A stretch of 31,490 nucleotides of DNA from the NCBI GenBank assembly GCA_016296655.1, contig JAEDIW010000033.1, positions 1 through 31,490 on the forward strand. The letters are read 5' to 3'. Numbering within the stretch: position 1 is the stretch's first letter; each line of letters starts with the position of its first letter. Source of the DNA: Treponema sp. (GTDB lineage Bacteria > Spirochaetota > Spirochaetia > Treponematales > Treponemataceae). Below, in pieces: positions 31,441 through 31,490 of the stretch. Below the pieces are notes generated by a model. That model ran no database searches. It was not told where the DNA came from and was given only the letters and a program-made list of their open reading frames with translations. The position numbers and the translations under genes are program-made.

Positions 31441-31490
31441 AATATGTAGTGCCATCCAGTTTGTAAAAACGTGGATTTAGCGTCAAAATG

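Overview
The window reads as a moderately low-GC bacterial chromosome, most likely a spirochaete of the Treponema group. This is inferred from protein style (a Treponema-like GroEL ending GGMGGMY, a Cache-type chemoreceptor, FBP-type L-lactate dehydrogenase), from abundant small palindromic intergenic repeats, and from an attC-like site of the kind known from the Treponema denticola integron. No rRNA, tRNA, CRISPR array or transposase gene was seen.

Layout. (1) 1-1780: an AT-rich restriction-modification pair (beta-order DNA methyltransferase plus MvaI/BcnI-family nuclease, 4-bp overlap), followed by an attC-like palindrome; it looks like an acquired gene cassette. (2) 1929-3665: secreted 5'-nucleotidase with its own promoter and terminator. 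(3) 3753-6863: a minus-strand arsR-cadA-type metal-efflux operon. It has a recognisable 12-2-12 SmtB/CzrA-type operator and a strong promoter, but these lie about 500 bp from the arsR start, and the space between is filled with hairpin repeats. (4) 6901-15105: a complete tryptophan operon, trpE-trpGD-trpCF-trpB-trpA, with two enteric-style gene fusions, followed by an MFS transporter. (5) 15414-20371 (minus): a four-gene ABC-2 module (ATPase, GldF-like permease, GldG-like protein, DUF4340 protein). (6) 20718-25080: chemoreceptor, GNAT acetyltransferase and L-lactate dehydrogenase, each apparently transcribed separately. (7) 25268-27249: groEL without groES, then a 49-residue Pmp3/YqaE membrane protein. 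(8) 27283-29721 (minus): HAD phosphatase, small outer-membrane-type protein and SAM methyltransferase. (9) 29888-31252: DeoR-type regulator and a broken AlkD-like DNA-glycosylase gene.

Working units: the trp genes together encode chorismate-to-tryptophan conversion; arsR-cadA is a sensor-pump pair for Zn/Cd/Pb-type ions; the Gld-like genes should form one membrane complex.

The most unusual content is between the genes. Two mosaic repeat families are visible. In family 1 (copies at 3753, 6316 and 27990) one stem differs at three base pairs between copies and all three are compensated, a second stem has one more compensated pair, and an internal block is inverted between otherwise co-terminal copies. 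The end of this repeat also supplies the ribosome-binding site of two unrelated genes. Family 2 (6569, 11591, 22879, 31257) shows the same internal-block inversion, and one copy supplies the stop codon of trpCF.
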